Assembly (NCBI GenBank): GCA_964395315.1
Contig: CAYNBI010000033.1
Coordinates: 1 to 35,253 of the forward strand
Length of the DNA: 35,253 nucleotides
Direction of reading: 5' to 3'
Origin: CAVORB01 sp964395315
GTDB lineage: Bacteria > Pseudomonadota > Gammaproteobacteria > Chromatiales > Chromatiaceae
This document shows, one piece after another, positions 7,289 to 16,354 of this stretch. The notes beneath the pieces were generated by a model. It worked only from the letters and a program-made list of their open reading frames with translations, searched no databases and was not told the origin of the DNA. The position numbers and the translations under genes were made by a program. The stretch's first letter is position 1, and every line of letters starts with the position of its first letter.

Positions 7289-7435
7289 TTCCTTGATCTC
7301 CCACGACGGTCCGATTTAGGTCAGCCGGCCTCGACAGCGTCATGGTTCGTGCCGCGGAGGCATTGCCTAGGTAGCGGGAGCTGGCCGATCATCGGTTAAA
7401 CGTCATTCCCGTTCACCTTACCATCTCCGAATCCG

Positions 7436-8878
7436 ATGGAACGCGCATTCGCCGTTGCCGAGCAGTACGCCGCCTCCCGCCCCCCGGGTGATTACTGGAC
7501 CCTGCGCCTCGTGGTTGCCGAGCAGGAGCTTCTCTCCGTGCGCCAGGGTGTAGCCGAGCCCAGCGAGCTCGACCTGTCGGCCGGGGCGATGGTGACGGTG
7601 GTCAGGGGGAAGGGGGTCGGATACGCCGCGACGGCCGATCTGACCCTCCCCGGCCTGCGTGCTGCCGCCGAGCGTGCCCTGGAGTGGGCGCGAGTGCATG
7701 CCCGCCTGGGTCTGTTCGACGGCGCGCTCTATCCTCGCACCGATGCCAGGGGCGATTACCGCGCGGCGGTGCGCGTTCCCTGGCAGGCCCGTAGCGTCGC
7801 GGACAAGCTCGAGCAGCTTTCGAGCGCCTGCGCTGCCCTGAAGATCGACGAGCGCATCGTCGATTGGTCCGCCTGGCTGGGTTACCGCAAGGTCTCCCAG
7901 CTTCTGGTGAGCAGCGAGGGTGGCCGCGTCATGCAGGTGCAGGAGTCCGTGAGCCCGGGGCTGGCGGCTGTTGCGACCCGCGGCAGCCAGACCCAGACCC
8001 GCCACGGCGGCGGCGCGGACTGGCCAGGCCAGGGCGGCCTGGAGCGTCTGGAAACGGTCGGCTTTCCGGGGGAGGCCGCGCGTGTGGCGGAGGAGGCCAT
8101 CGCGTTGCTGGAGGCACCGGAGTGTCCCTGCGGCAGGATGGATCTGGTGCTGATGCCGAGCCAGATGGCGCTGCAGATCCACGAGAGCATCGGCCACCCG
8201 CTGGAGCTCGACCGCATCCTGGGTGACGAGCGCAACTATGCCGGGACCAGCTTCGTGACGCCCGATATGTTCGGGCGCTACCGTTACGGTTCGGATCTGC
8301 TCAACGTCACCTTCGACCCTTCCTTGTCCGGAGAGCTCGCCAGCTACGCCTTCGATGACGAAGGCACCCCCGCGCGGCGCGAGTACCTGATCCGCGATGG
8401 CATCCTGGAACGTCCGCTGGGCGGGCGCCTGTCGCAGCTTCGCAGCGGACTCCGGGGGGTCGCCACTGCCAGGGCCAGCGATTGGGACCGCTCCCCCATC
8501 GACCGCATGGCCAACATCAATCTCGAGCCGGGGGAGGGTGGTCTCGATGAGCTTGTGGGGCGGGTCGAGCGCGGCGTCTTCATGGACACCAACCGCTCCT
8601 GGTCGATCGACGACAGCCGCAACAAGTTCCAGTTCGGCTGCGAGCTGGGACGGCTGATCGAGGATGGCGAGCTGCGGGGCCTGGTGCGCAATCCCGGTTA
8701 TCGCGGCGTATCCGCCGACTTCTGGCGCAGTCTCGCTGGCGTGGGGGGCCGCGATCGACTCGAGGTGCGCGGCGTGAACAACTGCGGGAAGGGCGAGCCC
8801 AACCAGTCGGTCTTCGTGGGGCATGCCGCACCCCCGTGCCTGTTTCGGGACGTGACGGTGTTCGGGGGCGGGGAATGA
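7436..8878 (+). CDS. TldD-like metallopeptidase subunit
   Basis: TldD/TldE (PmbA) proteins form a heterodimeric zinc protease that degrades small unfolded peptides and processes some ribosomally made peptides. This 480-aa protein carries the TldD zinc motif HE-x3-H as HESIGH (residues 249-254) and a late cysteine in GVNNCGKGEPNQ that corresponds to the third metal ligand of E. coli TldD. The N-terminal half is divergent from E. coli TldD, so this is probably the second type of TldD found beside its partner rather than the classical stand-alone gene. It ends with an ATGA overlap onto the TldE-like gene. No weak-domain truncation is seen. The substrate is unknown, and no precursor-peptide gene is visible nearby. 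Confidence 0.85.
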   Translation: MERAFAVAEQYAASRPPGDYWTLRLVVAEQELLSVRQGVAEPSELDLSAGAMVTVVRGKGVGYAATADLTLPGLRAAAERALEWARVHARLGLFDGALYPRTDARGDYRAAVRVPWQARSVADKLEQLSSACAALKIDERIVDWSAWLGYRKVSQLLVSSEGGRVMQVQESVSPGLAAVATRGSQTQTRHGGGADWPGQGGLERLETVGFPGEAARVAEEAIALLEAPECPCGRMDLVLMPSQMALQIHESIGHPLELDRILGDERNYAGTSFVTPDMFGRYRYGSDLLNVTFDPSLSGELASYAFDDEGTPARREYLIRDGILERPLGGRLSQLRSGLRGVATARASDWDRSPIDRMANINLEPGEGGLDELVGRVERGVFMDTNRSWSIDDSRNKFQFGCELGRLIEDGELRGLVRNPGYRGVSADFWRSLAGVGGRDRLEVRGVNNCGKGEPNQSVFVGHAAPPCLFRDVTVFGGGE

Positions 8879-10194
8879 GCCCCCAAGGCTTTTTCTCCCT
8901 GGTCGATCGGCTGAGCGCCGGGCTGACGGGCGGCGAGATCCTGCTGTGCAACCTGGAAGGCGAGGACTCGGATTTCGTTCGCCTCAGCGGCGGCCGGATC
9001 CGGCAGGCAGGGAGTGTGCGCCGTTCCAGGTTGGGGGTCACCCTGATTGCTGGTCGCCGTCAGGCGGAGGGCGGATGCGATTTGAGCGGCGACGCCACCG
9101 CCGATTTAGGGACTGGCCGCGCGATCCTGGGCAGGTTGCGCGAGCGCATCCTTCACGTGCCCGAGGACCCCTATCTGGATTACTCGACCACCCCGGCGGA
9201 GAGCGACAGCCGCGCGGGGAGCGATCTCCCGGAGGCCCGCGACGCGGTCGCCGATCTGGCGGCGTCCGCGACCGGCATGGACCTGGTGGGCATCTGGGCG
9301 AGCGGGGACGTCCGCCGCGGATTCGCGAGCTCCATCGGCCATCGCCACTGGCACGAGAGCCGGAGCTTCAACCTGGATTGGAGCATTTACCTTCGGCGGG
9401 ACAAGGCCTTGAAGGACAGCTACAGCGGTTTCGCCTGGTCGCCGCAGCGGCTTCGCAAGAAGCTGGATGCCATGCGCCGGGGCCTGGAGATCATGGCGCG
9501 TCCGGCGCGCACCATCGCGCCGGGACGATACCGTGCCTACCTGGCCCCCGCCGCGGTGCAGGAACTCATGGACATCCTTGCCTGGGGCGGTTTCGGGCTC
9601 AAGGACCACCGTACCGCGCAGACCCCGCTGCTGCGCCTGGCTCGGGGTGAGCTGCGGCTGAGTCCCAAGGTCAGCCTTCGGGAGGATCATGCCAGGGGAC
9701 TGACTCCGGGTTTCACGCCGGAGGGGTTCGCCCTGCCGCGGAGCGTCACGCTGCTGGAGGGCGGGCGGTTTCGCGACTGTCTCGTGGACAGCCGTGCCGG
9801 AAAGGAGTACGGCGTGGCGGTCAACGCCGCTGGCGATTATCCCGAGTCCCTGAGCATGGATCCGGGAGACCTGTCGGCCGCCGAGGTGCCGACAGCGCTC
9901 GGCACCGGCCTCTTCATCGGCAATCTCTGGTACTTGAACTACGCCGACCGCAACGACTGCCGCATCACCGGCATGACGCGGTTCGGCACCTTCTGGGCGG
10001 ACAATGGCGAGCTGGTCGCGCCGGTCAACGTCATGCGCTTCGACGACTCGCTATACCGTCTGCTCGGGGACCGCCTGGAGCGGCTGACCAGCGAGCGCGA
10101 GCTGATGCTGTCCGCGTCCAGCTACGGGGGCCGATCCACTGCGAGCAGCCTGCTTCCCGGACTGCTGGTCCGTGCCATCGACCTCGCCCTGTGA
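8875..10194 (+). CDS. TldE/PmbA-like partner subunit
   Basis: This 439-aa protein begins at the ATG overlapping the tldD-like stop (ATGA), which implies translational coupling and equal amounts of both subunits. It has the TldE/PmbA layout but lacks the HE-x3-H zinc motif, as expected for the non-catalytic subunit that forms the chamber with TldD. Recognisable family stretches are near YSGFAWSPQRL, GRYRAYLAPAAVQEL, LFIGNLWYLNYADRN and GMTRFGTFWADNGELVAPVN; the last is the conserved C-terminal region. A start at 8836 would lie deep inside the tldD-like gene, so I do not use it. It converges on the lipoprotein gene 69 nt downstream. Confidence 0.85.
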   Translation: MSPQGFFSLVDRLSAGLTGGEILLCNLEGEDSDFVRLSGGRIRQAGSVRRSRLGVTLIAGRRQAEGGCDLSGDATADLGTGRAILGRLRERILHVPEDPYLDYSTTPAESDSRAGSDLPEARDAVADLAASATGMDLVGIWASGDVRRGFASSIGHRHWHESRSFNLDWSIYLRRDKALKDSYSGFAWSPQRLRKKLDAMRRGLEIMARPARTIAPGRYRAYLAPAAVQELMDILAWGGFGLKDHRTAQTPLLRLARGELRLSPKVSLREDHARGLTPGFTPEGFALPRSVTLLEGGRFRDCLVDSRAGKEYGVAVNAAGDYPESLSMDPGDLSAAEVPTALGTGLFIGNLWYLNYADRNDCRITGMTRFGTFWADNGELVAPVNVMRFDDSLYRLLGDRLERLTSERELMLSASSYGGRSTASSLLPGLLVRAIDLAL

Positions 10195-10263
10195 TCCCCC
10201 GCCCGGCAGCTCTGAAGGAGCGGGAGCCCTCGGGATGCGCCCGGCGGCAAATGGCGTGGAAGC

Positions 10264-11373
10264 CTATTTGCGGAAGGTCCAATAGCGGCCAGCGGGGACA
10301 TCGACCGCTTGCAGTCCGAATCGGTTGTCGGCCCGCTGACCGGTCTGCACGATGCCGAAGATGTCCTCCATGATGCGCCGGTCCTCCGCGAAGTAGGAGT
10401 GCCCGAGAATCCCACCCTGGGCATCGCTCGCGTCCACCGTCTCCACCCCCGGCACGATCACCAGGTCGTCGCCGGAATCGCCCGCGCGCGGATAGCCGTG
10501 GAATGCCTTCGAGGCCATCAGCGCCCGATCCGCGGACGAGGCGTAGAGGGTCACGTGAATCCCGTTGCGCGCGAGGCGCGGCGCGATGTCCTGACGGAAG
10601 ACGTCGGCGTCAATGTCGGGCGCGACCAGGATCATCTCGCGCATCGGATTCGGGCCGTAGACGGTCCGGTCGGCGGCCAGGCTGTTGTAGGCGCGGGTGA
10701 CGACACGGCTGCCCATGCTGTGAGCGACCAGGTAGACCTGGCGTGCGGGCGTCAGGTCCAGGAGGTCATTCAGCACCTTGACGAGATGTGGCTGAGCCCA
10801 CTCCGCGTTGGTCTCATCCACGGAGTAGGCGGTGACGCCGCCCTGGGAGGGCCAGCTGAAGAGCAGCACGGGGCCGGAGAACTTGAGGTCGGTGGCGAAC
10901 TGGGCCAACAGGCGGACGGCCTCCTCGAACTCGGTGTTGTACCCGTGAACGAACACCATGAGGCTGCGGTTGGGCGAGAGGTTGATTGCAAAGGCCAGGC
11001 GCTCGAAGAAGTCGTCCCGATCGAGCGGCTGCAGGTCCCGCACGGAGATGTGCTTGCGCTCGTCCGGGGACCATTCGAACTTGAACACCGACGGTGTCTC
11101 ATGGCGGCCGATCTCGTGGTTCGGCGGTATGCCGATACCGGCCACGCCATAGGCGAGGGGGCCGCGCTCCGACCCGAAGCTTGCGGCGGTCCCGTCGTCG
11201 CGCGCGCGGTCGGTCGCGAAGAAGACCTCCACCTGGCGCGGATCCGTGTCGGTTGCGCCTGAGCTGGGCGTCGCGACGGGCGCTTCGGCGGACGACCCGC
11301 AACCCTGCAGGAGCAGCGAGGCCAGAATCCAGACCAGTGAGGGGGCGTTAATGCGGGAACAGAAGATGGGCAT
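10264..11373 (-). CDS. Alpha/beta-hydrolase lipoprotein (DUF900)
   Basis: A predicted 369-aa lipoprotein starting at ATG 11373. Residues 8-24 form a lipoprotein signal peptide with lipobox LLQGC and lipidated Cys25; longer in-frame starts add a non-signal extension. The hydrolase domain covers about residues 45-340. It has FFATDRAR (51-58), MVFVHGYNTEFEEA (139-152, oxyanion region), LLFSWPSQGGVTAYSVDE (170-187) and the nucleophile elbow AHSMG with Ser219. This is the DUF900 esterase-like family. Its substrate is unknown. The Asp/Gln at +2 and +3 needed for inner-membrane retention are absent (GSS follows Cys), so it is probably sorted to the outer membrane. The gene stands alone and converges with the tldE-like gene. 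Confidence 0.85.
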   Translation of the reverse strand: MPIFCSRINAPSLVWILASLLLQGCGSSAEAPVATPSSGATDTDPRQVEVFFATDRARDDGTAASFGSERGPLAYGVAGIGIPPNHEIGRHETPSVFKFEWSPDERKHISVRDLQPLDRDDFFERLAFAINLSPNRSLMVFVHGYNTEFEEAVRLLAQFATDLKFSGPVLLFSWPSQGGVTAYSVDETNAEWAQPHLVKVLNDLLDLTPARQVYLVAHSMGSRVVTRAYNSLAADRTVYGPNPMREMILVAPDIDADVFRQDIAPRLARNGIHVTLYASSADRALMASKAFHGYPRAGDSGDDLVIVPGVETVDASDAQGGILGHSYFAEDRRIMEDIFGIVQTGQRADNRFGLQAVDVPAGRYWTFRK

Positions 11374-11771
11374 GGAGACGAACCCTGAGTGGCAAACGAG
11401 GACGATGAGAGGTCTGGTCGCGACCCCGAGGGAGTGTCCAGGGGTGGCACTACACCCAGGCATTCTATCGCCGTGCCGCGCCGCCTTGCATCTGAAGGGG
11501 CGGCATCGACCACGCGGGGCTCTGGTGATTCGGTCTGGTCCGTGCGCCGGGTCGGGCGACCGACGGGGCATGCCGGTGGGCCGAGCGCGCGGTGGCTTTG
11601 GGATGGCGTCGGTGTCGCGCTTGCTCCGCGAGAGCTAGGGGCGGGGAGAGGCTATCCCGGCCTTTCCGGCTTGATTTGCCGCCGACGCTGGTTCTCAAGT
11701 ACCGGGATCAGCGGTCACGTCGGCAATCGAGAGCCGCGGAATCCATTCGGCGTGGAAGGTAGCGTTGCCCG
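11374..11771. other. Non-coding stretch upstream of the DUF900 gene
   Basis: About 0.4 kb between the DUF900 gene and the hairpin after the 60-aa gene. Several overlapping frames are open because of high GC, but none has a ribosome-binding site or protein-like sequence. It must hold the minus-strand promoter of the DUF900 gene; I could not pick a convincing -35/-10 pair. Confidence 0.4.
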
Positions 11772-11797
11772 GCGGCCGGCAGGATTCTGCCGGCCGC
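11772..11797 (-). terminator. Perfect 11-bp hairpin after the 60-aa gene
   Basis: GCGGCCGGCAG (11772-11782) and CTGCCGGCCGC (11787-11797) flank a 4-nt loop, 11 nt beyond the stop of the small minus-strand gene. It is very stable. No T-run follows on either strand. Its placement suits a terminator or mRNA 3' stabiliser. Confidence 0.5.
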
Positions 11798-11808
11798 TCA
11801 GAGGAGGC

Positions 11809-11991
11809 TCAACGCTTCGGCTGCTCGGGAGAATGGTCCTCGAGGTTGGCGGCGAGTCCCAGATCCAGCTCGCGCAACGTCTGCACGAACTCCGCTTGAA
11901 TCCCTTTTTCCCAATCCTTCAGCTTGGGTCGGAAAGGGCCGTTCACCTCAGCCTGGACGGTCACGTCAATGGGGTTGTTGTTCTTGCTCAC
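11809..11991 (-). CDS. Small hypothetical protein (60 aa)
   Basis: A 60-aa protein starting at GTG 11991, with GAGGGAA about 7 nt upstream. It begins MSKNNNPIDVTVQAEVNGPF and continues with an amphipathic, mixed-charge stretch (KLKDWEKGIQAEFVQTLREL) likely to form helix. It has no signal peptide, membrane segment or cysteines. The good ribosome-binding site, the biased codon third positions and the strong hairpin directly downstream argue that it is real. I do not recognise a family and give no function. It lies alone between the DUF900 gene and the YkuD gene on the same strand. Confidence 0.55.
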   Translation of the reverse strand: MSKNNNPIDVTVQAEVNGPFRPKLKDWEKGIQAEFVQTLRELDLGLAANLEDHSPEQPKR

Positions 11992-12207
11992 GGACTTCCC
12001 TCGCTTCGTTCAGTTGGGCGCGGGTCCGGCTACGAAGGCCCGCGGACATGGTCGTTGTATACCGGGCTCCGGCCCCCGATGGCGCCGGACTGGGGTTCAC
12101 TGGCTTCAAATGGCGCCGAGCTTTGAACCGGGTCGTCAGGCGTATGCTCGGCATCGACTACAGCCTATCCTCAGGCCTTCATGGCGTTCGTGACTATCTT
12201 CTCAGAA

Positions 12208-12237
12208 CCGCATGCGGGCCGACCCGGGCCGATGCGG
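12208..12237 (-). terminator. Possible terminator after the YkuD gene
   Basis: CCGCAT (12208-12213) and ATGCGG (12232-12237) enclose a second GC-rich dyad (GGCC arms). It lies about 15 nt beyond the stop of the minus-strand YkuD gene. No T-run is present, so confidence is low. Confidence 0.3.
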
Positions 12238-12251
12238 ACCGGCGGGGTGCG

Positions 12252-12842
12252 TCAGGGCAGGATGCGAATCGGCGTCCCGTCTCTGACCGCTTGCCAGATC
12301 TCGTCCATTTCGTTGTTGTTCACGGCGATGCAGCCGTCGGTCCAGTCGCGCCGGTTGTAATTCGCCAGCCCGGCGTTCGCCGGCAGGTAGTTCGGCAGGC
12401 CGTGGATCATGATCATGCCGCCCGGGTCATCGCCCAGGGCGCGCGCGAAGAGCCGGTCGCGCTCGTTCGGGTAGGAGACGTGGATCGACTTGTAGAAATT
12501 GCTGCGCGGGTTACGCCAGTCCAGGATGTAGTCGCCCTCCGGAGTACGCTCGTCCCCCTGGAACATCTTGTGGCCGTACGGGTTGTCGCCGAGGGCGACC
12601 CGATACTCGCGGATAGGCTTGCCGCCCTGCATCAGCGTGAGCTTGCGCTCGGATTTCTTGACCACCACCTGATCGGCGACGAGGCGCGTTTCCGGCGGTG
12701 TTGAGGCACAGCCGGCGAGCGACCCGATCAGCGGGAGCAGGCTAAGGAGCGCCGCCAGTCGCCACGGCGGGCGGTTCCCCCGAAATCGGCCGTGACGGGG
12801 CCATCCGGCGCTAGAGCTGTGAATCGTGAAGAGTTGCGGCAC
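12252..12842 (-). CDS. L,D-transpeptidase (YkuD domain) lipoprotein
   Basis: YkuD enzymes form or break cross-links at meso-diaminopimelate residues of peptidoglycan, or anchor lipoproteins to it, in the periplasm. I use the GTG at 12842, with GGAG about 9 nt upstream, giving 196 aa; an ATG at 12893 without such a site is the alternative. Residues 28-44 form a lipoprotein signal with a perfect lipobox LAGC (Cys45), though the n-region is unusually long. The YkuD domain spans about 58-194. It has the motif His147 in IMIHGLPN and the catalytic Cys171 in DWTDGCIAVNN. The usual SxGC appears here as TDGC. The domain is followed by only a few residues, so there is no separate peptidoglycan-binding module. 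Confidence 0.85.
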   Translation of the reverse strand: MPQLFTIHSSSAGWPRHGRFRGNRPPWRLAALLSLLPLIGSLAGCASTPPETRLVADQVVVKKSERKLTLMQGGKPIREYRVALGDNPYGHKMFQGDERTPEGDYILDWRNPRSNFYKSIHVSYPNERDRLFARALGDDPGGMIMIHGLPNYLPANAGLANYNRRDWTDGCIAVNNNEMDEIWQAVRDGTPIRILP

Positions 12843-12953
12843 GTTTGCTTCTCCAGGAAATTTCGAATCGGGCCACAGGGTGAGGCGTTGCATGAGCAAT
12901 TCTAGGCAAGATTATGACTTTGCGCTAGATTGTCTCCACGCAGGTCGGTCCGC

Positions 12954-14150
12954 TCAAAGCTGGGGTAGAACCCGCAGGACGAAGGTCTTGAGGTAGGCGG
13001 TCTCCGGGATGGCCGGGTGTACCGGATGGTCGGGTCCCTGGCCGCCCACTTCCAGCAACTGCAGACTGCGCCCGGCGCGGCGGGCAGCCTGCTGCACGAT
13101 GCGCAGGAACGCATCGCGTCCCATGTGATAGGAGCACGACGAGGTCACCAGCAGGCCCCCGTTCTCCAGCAACTCGAGACCCAGGCGATTCAGCCGCTGG
13201 TAGGCCTGAGCGCCCTCCTTCTCGTCCTTGCGCCGCTTGATGAAGGCGGGCGGGTCCAGAATGACCAGGTCGAAGCGCTCCTCCTGCTCACGCAACACGC
13301 GCAGCACGTCGAAGGCATCTCCCTGCAGGCCGCTGATGCGCGCGACGACCCCGTTTCGATCCGCGTTCTCTCCAACCTGCTCCAGGGCCGCGGGCGAGCT
13401 GTCGACACAGACCACCTCCTCGGCGCCGGCGACGGCGGCCTGGACGCCCCAGGCGCCGACGTAGCTGCACACGTCGAGCACCCGGTTCGGGACCCCGAAG
13501 CGGGCGAGGCGGGTCCGGTTCTCGGCCTGGTCGTAGAACCAGCCCGTCTTCTGGCCGCTGAGCGGCGAGACCAGGAAACGGGTGTCGTTCTCCGTGATCT
13601 CCAGCTGATCCGGCGCCTCGCCGAGCACCGTTTCCACCTCGAGCGTCAGGCCTTCAAGCTCGCGGACCTGGGTGTCGTTGCGCAGGATGATGGTCTGCGG
13701 CCGGACTACCTGTTCCAAGGCGGTGAGAATGTCGGCGCGAGCCCGGTCCATGCCCGCGGTGGTGATCTGGACCGAGAGCAGATCGCCATAACGGTCGACC
13801 ACCAGTCCGGGCAGACCGTCGCTCTCGCCGAAGACCAGGCGGTAGAAAGGACGGCGGTAGAGCCGCTCGCGCAGGTCCAGGGCGGTACGCAGCCGCTGCA
13901 CCCACAGAGAGGGGGTCAACGGGCGTCGGCGATCATGGCTGACCACCCGCGCGCAGATCAGCGAGTGGGGGTTTACGTAGCCGAAGCCCAGCCAGCGGCC
14001 GCTCTGGCTGACCACCTCCACTGGCTGTCCGGGCTCTAACGCCTTGAGCGGCGTGGCCTCGGTGTCCACCTCGTTGCTGTAAACCCAGCAGTGTCCCGCC
14101 AGCATGCGGCGTTCCTGATCCTTCTTGAGTCGAATGGCTGGGGCGTTCAT
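12954..14150 (-). CDS. rlmI: 23S rRNA (cytosine(1962)-C5)-methyltransferase
   Basis: RlmI methylates C5 of cytosine 1962 of 23S rRNA using S-adenosylmethionine. The 398-aa protein (E. coli 396 aa) starts at ATG 14150 with AGAGG upstream; earlier in-frame starts lie beyond the divergent gene's start. An N-terminal PUA domain (about residues 3-75) is followed by the family motif GESDGLPGLVVDRYGD (108-123). The Rossmann methyltransferase domain has VLDVCSYVGAWG (224-235), VDSSPAAL (249-256), DPPAF (299-303) and the catalytic cysteine in TSSCSYHM (Cys339). It is divergent from the DUF255 gene, with 128 nt between starts that must hold both promoters. Confidence 0.93.
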   Translation of the reverse strand: MNAPAIRLKKDQERRMLAGHCWVYSNEVDTEATPLKALEPGQPVEVVSQSGRWLGFGYVNPHSLICARVVSHDRRRPLTPSLWVQRLRTALDLRERLYRRPFYRLVFGESDGLPGLVVDRYGDLLSVQITTAGMDRARADILTALEQVVRPQTIILRNDTQVRELEGLTLEVETVLGEAPDQLEITENDTRFLVSPLSGQKTGWFYDQAENRTRLARFGVPNRVLDVCSYVGAWGVQAAVAGAEEVVCVDSSPAALEQVGENADRNGVVARISGLQGDAFDVLRVLREQEERFDLVILDPPAFIKRRKDEKEGAQAYQRLNRLGLELLENGGLLVTSSCSYHMGRDAFLRIVQQAARRAGRSLQLLEVGGQGPDHPVHPAIPETAYLKTFVLRVLPQL

Positions 14151-14278
14151 GTCGCGGCTACCTCTTCTGCGAAGCGACAAAGCGTAGCAGATATAGACCG
14201 GATTGCCGTGGCCGGTTGGAGGTCGCCCGTGGCGCACCCATTGTCCGGGTGACCAACCGCCGCACCGAGGTGCCTTCC

Positions 14279-16354
14279 ATGTCGGACCCCTCCGCCCCTG
14301 CCAATCGCCTCGCCGACGCCACCAGCCCCTATCTCCAGCAGCACGCCCACAACCCGGTGGACTGGTGGCCGTGGTGCGGTGAGGCGCTCGGTCGCGCACG
14401 CGCCCAGGACAGGCCCATCCTGCTCTCCATCGGCTACTCGGCCTGCCATTGGTGCCACGTCATGGCGCATGAGTCCTTCGAGGACCCCGAGACCGCCGCG
14501 CTGATGAACCGGCTTTTCGTGAACATCAAGGTGGATCGCGAGGAACGCCCGGACCTCGACAAGATCTACCAGACCGCGCACCAGGTCCTGACCCATCGAC
14601 CCGGCGGTTGGCCCCTGACTGTCTTTCTCACCCCTGACGACCACAAGCCGTTCTTCGCCGGCACCTATTTCCCTCGCGAGCCGCGCCATGGCTTGATCGC
14701 TTTCACCGACCTGATGCGGCGGGTTGAAGGAGCCTATCGCGAGCGGCAGGACGCCATCCGCGAGCAGAACAACTCCCTCATGGCCGTCCTGGGGCAGGTC
14801 GAGGCCAGGCGGAGCCCTGGCGCGGAGATCACGGACGATGAGCCCATCGCGGCCGCCGTGAGCCAGCTCGCGGACAGCTTCGACACCCGGTTCGGCGGTT
14901 TCGGCGCGGCGCCCAAGTTCCCGCATCCCACCAATCTGGAGCTGCTGCTGCGTCACCACGTCGCCTCCGAAGCGGCCGGCACCGCGGAGGATCAGGCCCT
15001 GCGCATGGCCGTCCAGACCCTGGCGTGCATGATCAAGGGCGGCATCAACGACCAGCTCGGGGGCGGATTCTGCCGCTACTCGGTGGACGAGCGCTGGATG
15101 ATCCCGCACTTCGAGAAGATGCTCTACGACAATGGACCACTGCTCGCGTTGTGCTGCGACGCCTGGCAGATCACCGGTGAGCCGCTGTTCCGGGGCGCCG
15201 CCGAGGCCACCGCGGACTGGGTGATGCGGGAGATGCAAGACCCGCGTGGCGGCTATTATTCCAGCTTGGACGCGGACAGCGAGGGTCACGAGGGCAGGTT
15301 CTACGTCTGGGACCGCGAGCAAGTGAAAGGGCTCCTCTCGGCGGAGGAATACGCGGTCTTCGCGCCCGTCTACGGCCTGGACCTCGACCCCAATTTCGAG
15401 GGGCGCTGGCACCTGCACACCTATCGCGAACCGCATGCGGTGGCCGCGGACCTTGGTAAGCCGGCGGACGCGGTCTCAGCGTTGCTCGCCCAGGCCAGGG
15501 CAAGGCTCTTTCGCGAGCGCGAGAGGCGGGTGCGTCCCGGCCGCGACGAGAAGGTCCTCACCGCGTGGAACGGCCTGATGATCAAGGGCATGGCCCGCGC
15601 CGCTCGCGTTCTCGGCAACGACGACTACCGCGACTCCGCGCGGCGGGCCTTGTCTTTCGTTCAGGCGAATCTGTGGCGGGACGGACGCCTGCTCGCCACC
15701 TGCAAGGACGGCAAGGCGCATCTCAACGCCTATCTAGACGACTACGCCAACCTCATCGACGCCCTGCTGGAGCTGTTGCAAGGCTGCTGGCACAGGGCGT
15801 ATCTGGAGTTCGCGATCGAGCTGGCCGATGTCCTGCTGGCGCATTTTCAGGATGCGGACGAGGGGGGCTTCTTCTTTACGTCTGACGACCACGAGCGCCT
15901 GATTCACCGCCCAAAGCCCCTGAGCGACGAATCGGTCCCCGCCGGCAACGGCATCGCCGCGCAGGTGCTGCAGCGTCTGGGTCACCTCGTCGGAGACCCG
16001 CGCTATCTGGAGGCCGCGCAAGGCACGCTGGCCCTCGCAGCCGGGCAGATGCGCCGAGTCCCCTACGCCCACGCCAGCCTGCTCGCCGCCCTCGACGAGC
16101 ATCTCAACCCGACCGAAACCATCGTCATCCGCGGCGAAGGGGACGAGCTGGAGCGCTGGCGGGCGATCGCCGAGCGCGGTTTCGCCCCGCGGCGGATGGT
16201 GCTGGCCATCCCCTCGGCCGAGCGGGATCTGCCGGGCACACTCGCGGCCATGCGCCCAGGCGTCCTGACCAGGGCCTATCGCTGCGCCGGGACCCGCTGC
16301 GAGCCGCCGCTCGAAGACGCGGTCGCGCTGGGGGAAATCCTGCGCCCCGCGTAG
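14279..16354 (+). CDS. Thioredoxin-fold DUF255 protein (YyaL/SSP411 family)
   Basis: A 691-aa cytoplasmic protein starting at ATG 14279 with CGAGG upstream. The N-terminal DUF255 thioredoxin-like domain (about residues 8-170) starts with NRLADATSPYLQQHAHNPVD and contains the CxxC motif CHWC (56-59) in SACHWCHVMAHESFED. The remainder, to about residue 690, is an alpha/alpha-barrel of the N-acylglucosamine 2-epimerase/cellobiose epimerase type. It includes GGINDQLGGGFCRYSVDERW, PHFEKMLYDN and DEKVLTAWNGLMIKG. Family length is usually 650-750 aa, so it is complete. The cellular role of the family is unknown; a redox-linked or sugar-related function is only inferred from the domains. It is divergent from rlmI. 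Confidence 0.9.
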   Translation: MSDPSAPANRLADATSPYLQQHAHNPVDWWPWCGEALGRARAQDRPILLSIGYSACHWCHVMAHESFEDPETAALMNRLFVNIKVDREERPDLDKIYQTAHQVLTHRPGGWPLTVFLTPDDHKPFFAGTYFPREPRHGLIAFTDLMRRVEGAYRERQDAIREQNNSLMAVLGQVEARRSPGAEITDDEPIAAAVSQLADSFDTRFGGFGAAPKFPHPTNLELLLRHHVASEAAGTAEDQALRMAVQTLACMIKGGINDQLGGGFCRYSVDERWMIPHFEKMLYDNGPLLALCCDAWQITGEPLFRGAAEATADWVMREMQDPRGGYYSSLDADSEGHEGRFYVWDREQVKGLLSAEEYAVFAPVYGLDLDPNFEGRWHLHTYREPHAVAADLGKPADAVSALLAQARARLFRERERRVRPGRDEKVLTAWNGLMIKGMARAARVLGNDDYRDSARRALSFVQANLWRDGRLLATCKDGKAHLNAYLDDYANLIDALLELLQGCWHRAYLEFAIELADVLLAHFQDADEGGFFFTSDDHERLIHRPKPLSDESVPAGNGIAAQVLQRLGHLVGDPRYLEAAQGTLALAAGQMRRVPYAHASLLAALDEHLNPTETIVIRGEGDELERWRAIAERGFAPRRMVLAIPSAERDLPGTLAAMRPGVLTRAYRCAGTRCEPPLEDAVALGEILRPA

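Noticed and set aside
7418..8824. Long minus-strand frame of 468 codons opposite the tldD-like gene
   Set aside because: A shadow of the GC-biased coding strand; the plus frame carries the TldD zinc motif.
11389..12126. Plus-strand open frame of 245 codons
   Set aside because: It lies opposite the supported 60-aa gene, has low-complexity Gly/Arg content and no ribosome-binding site.
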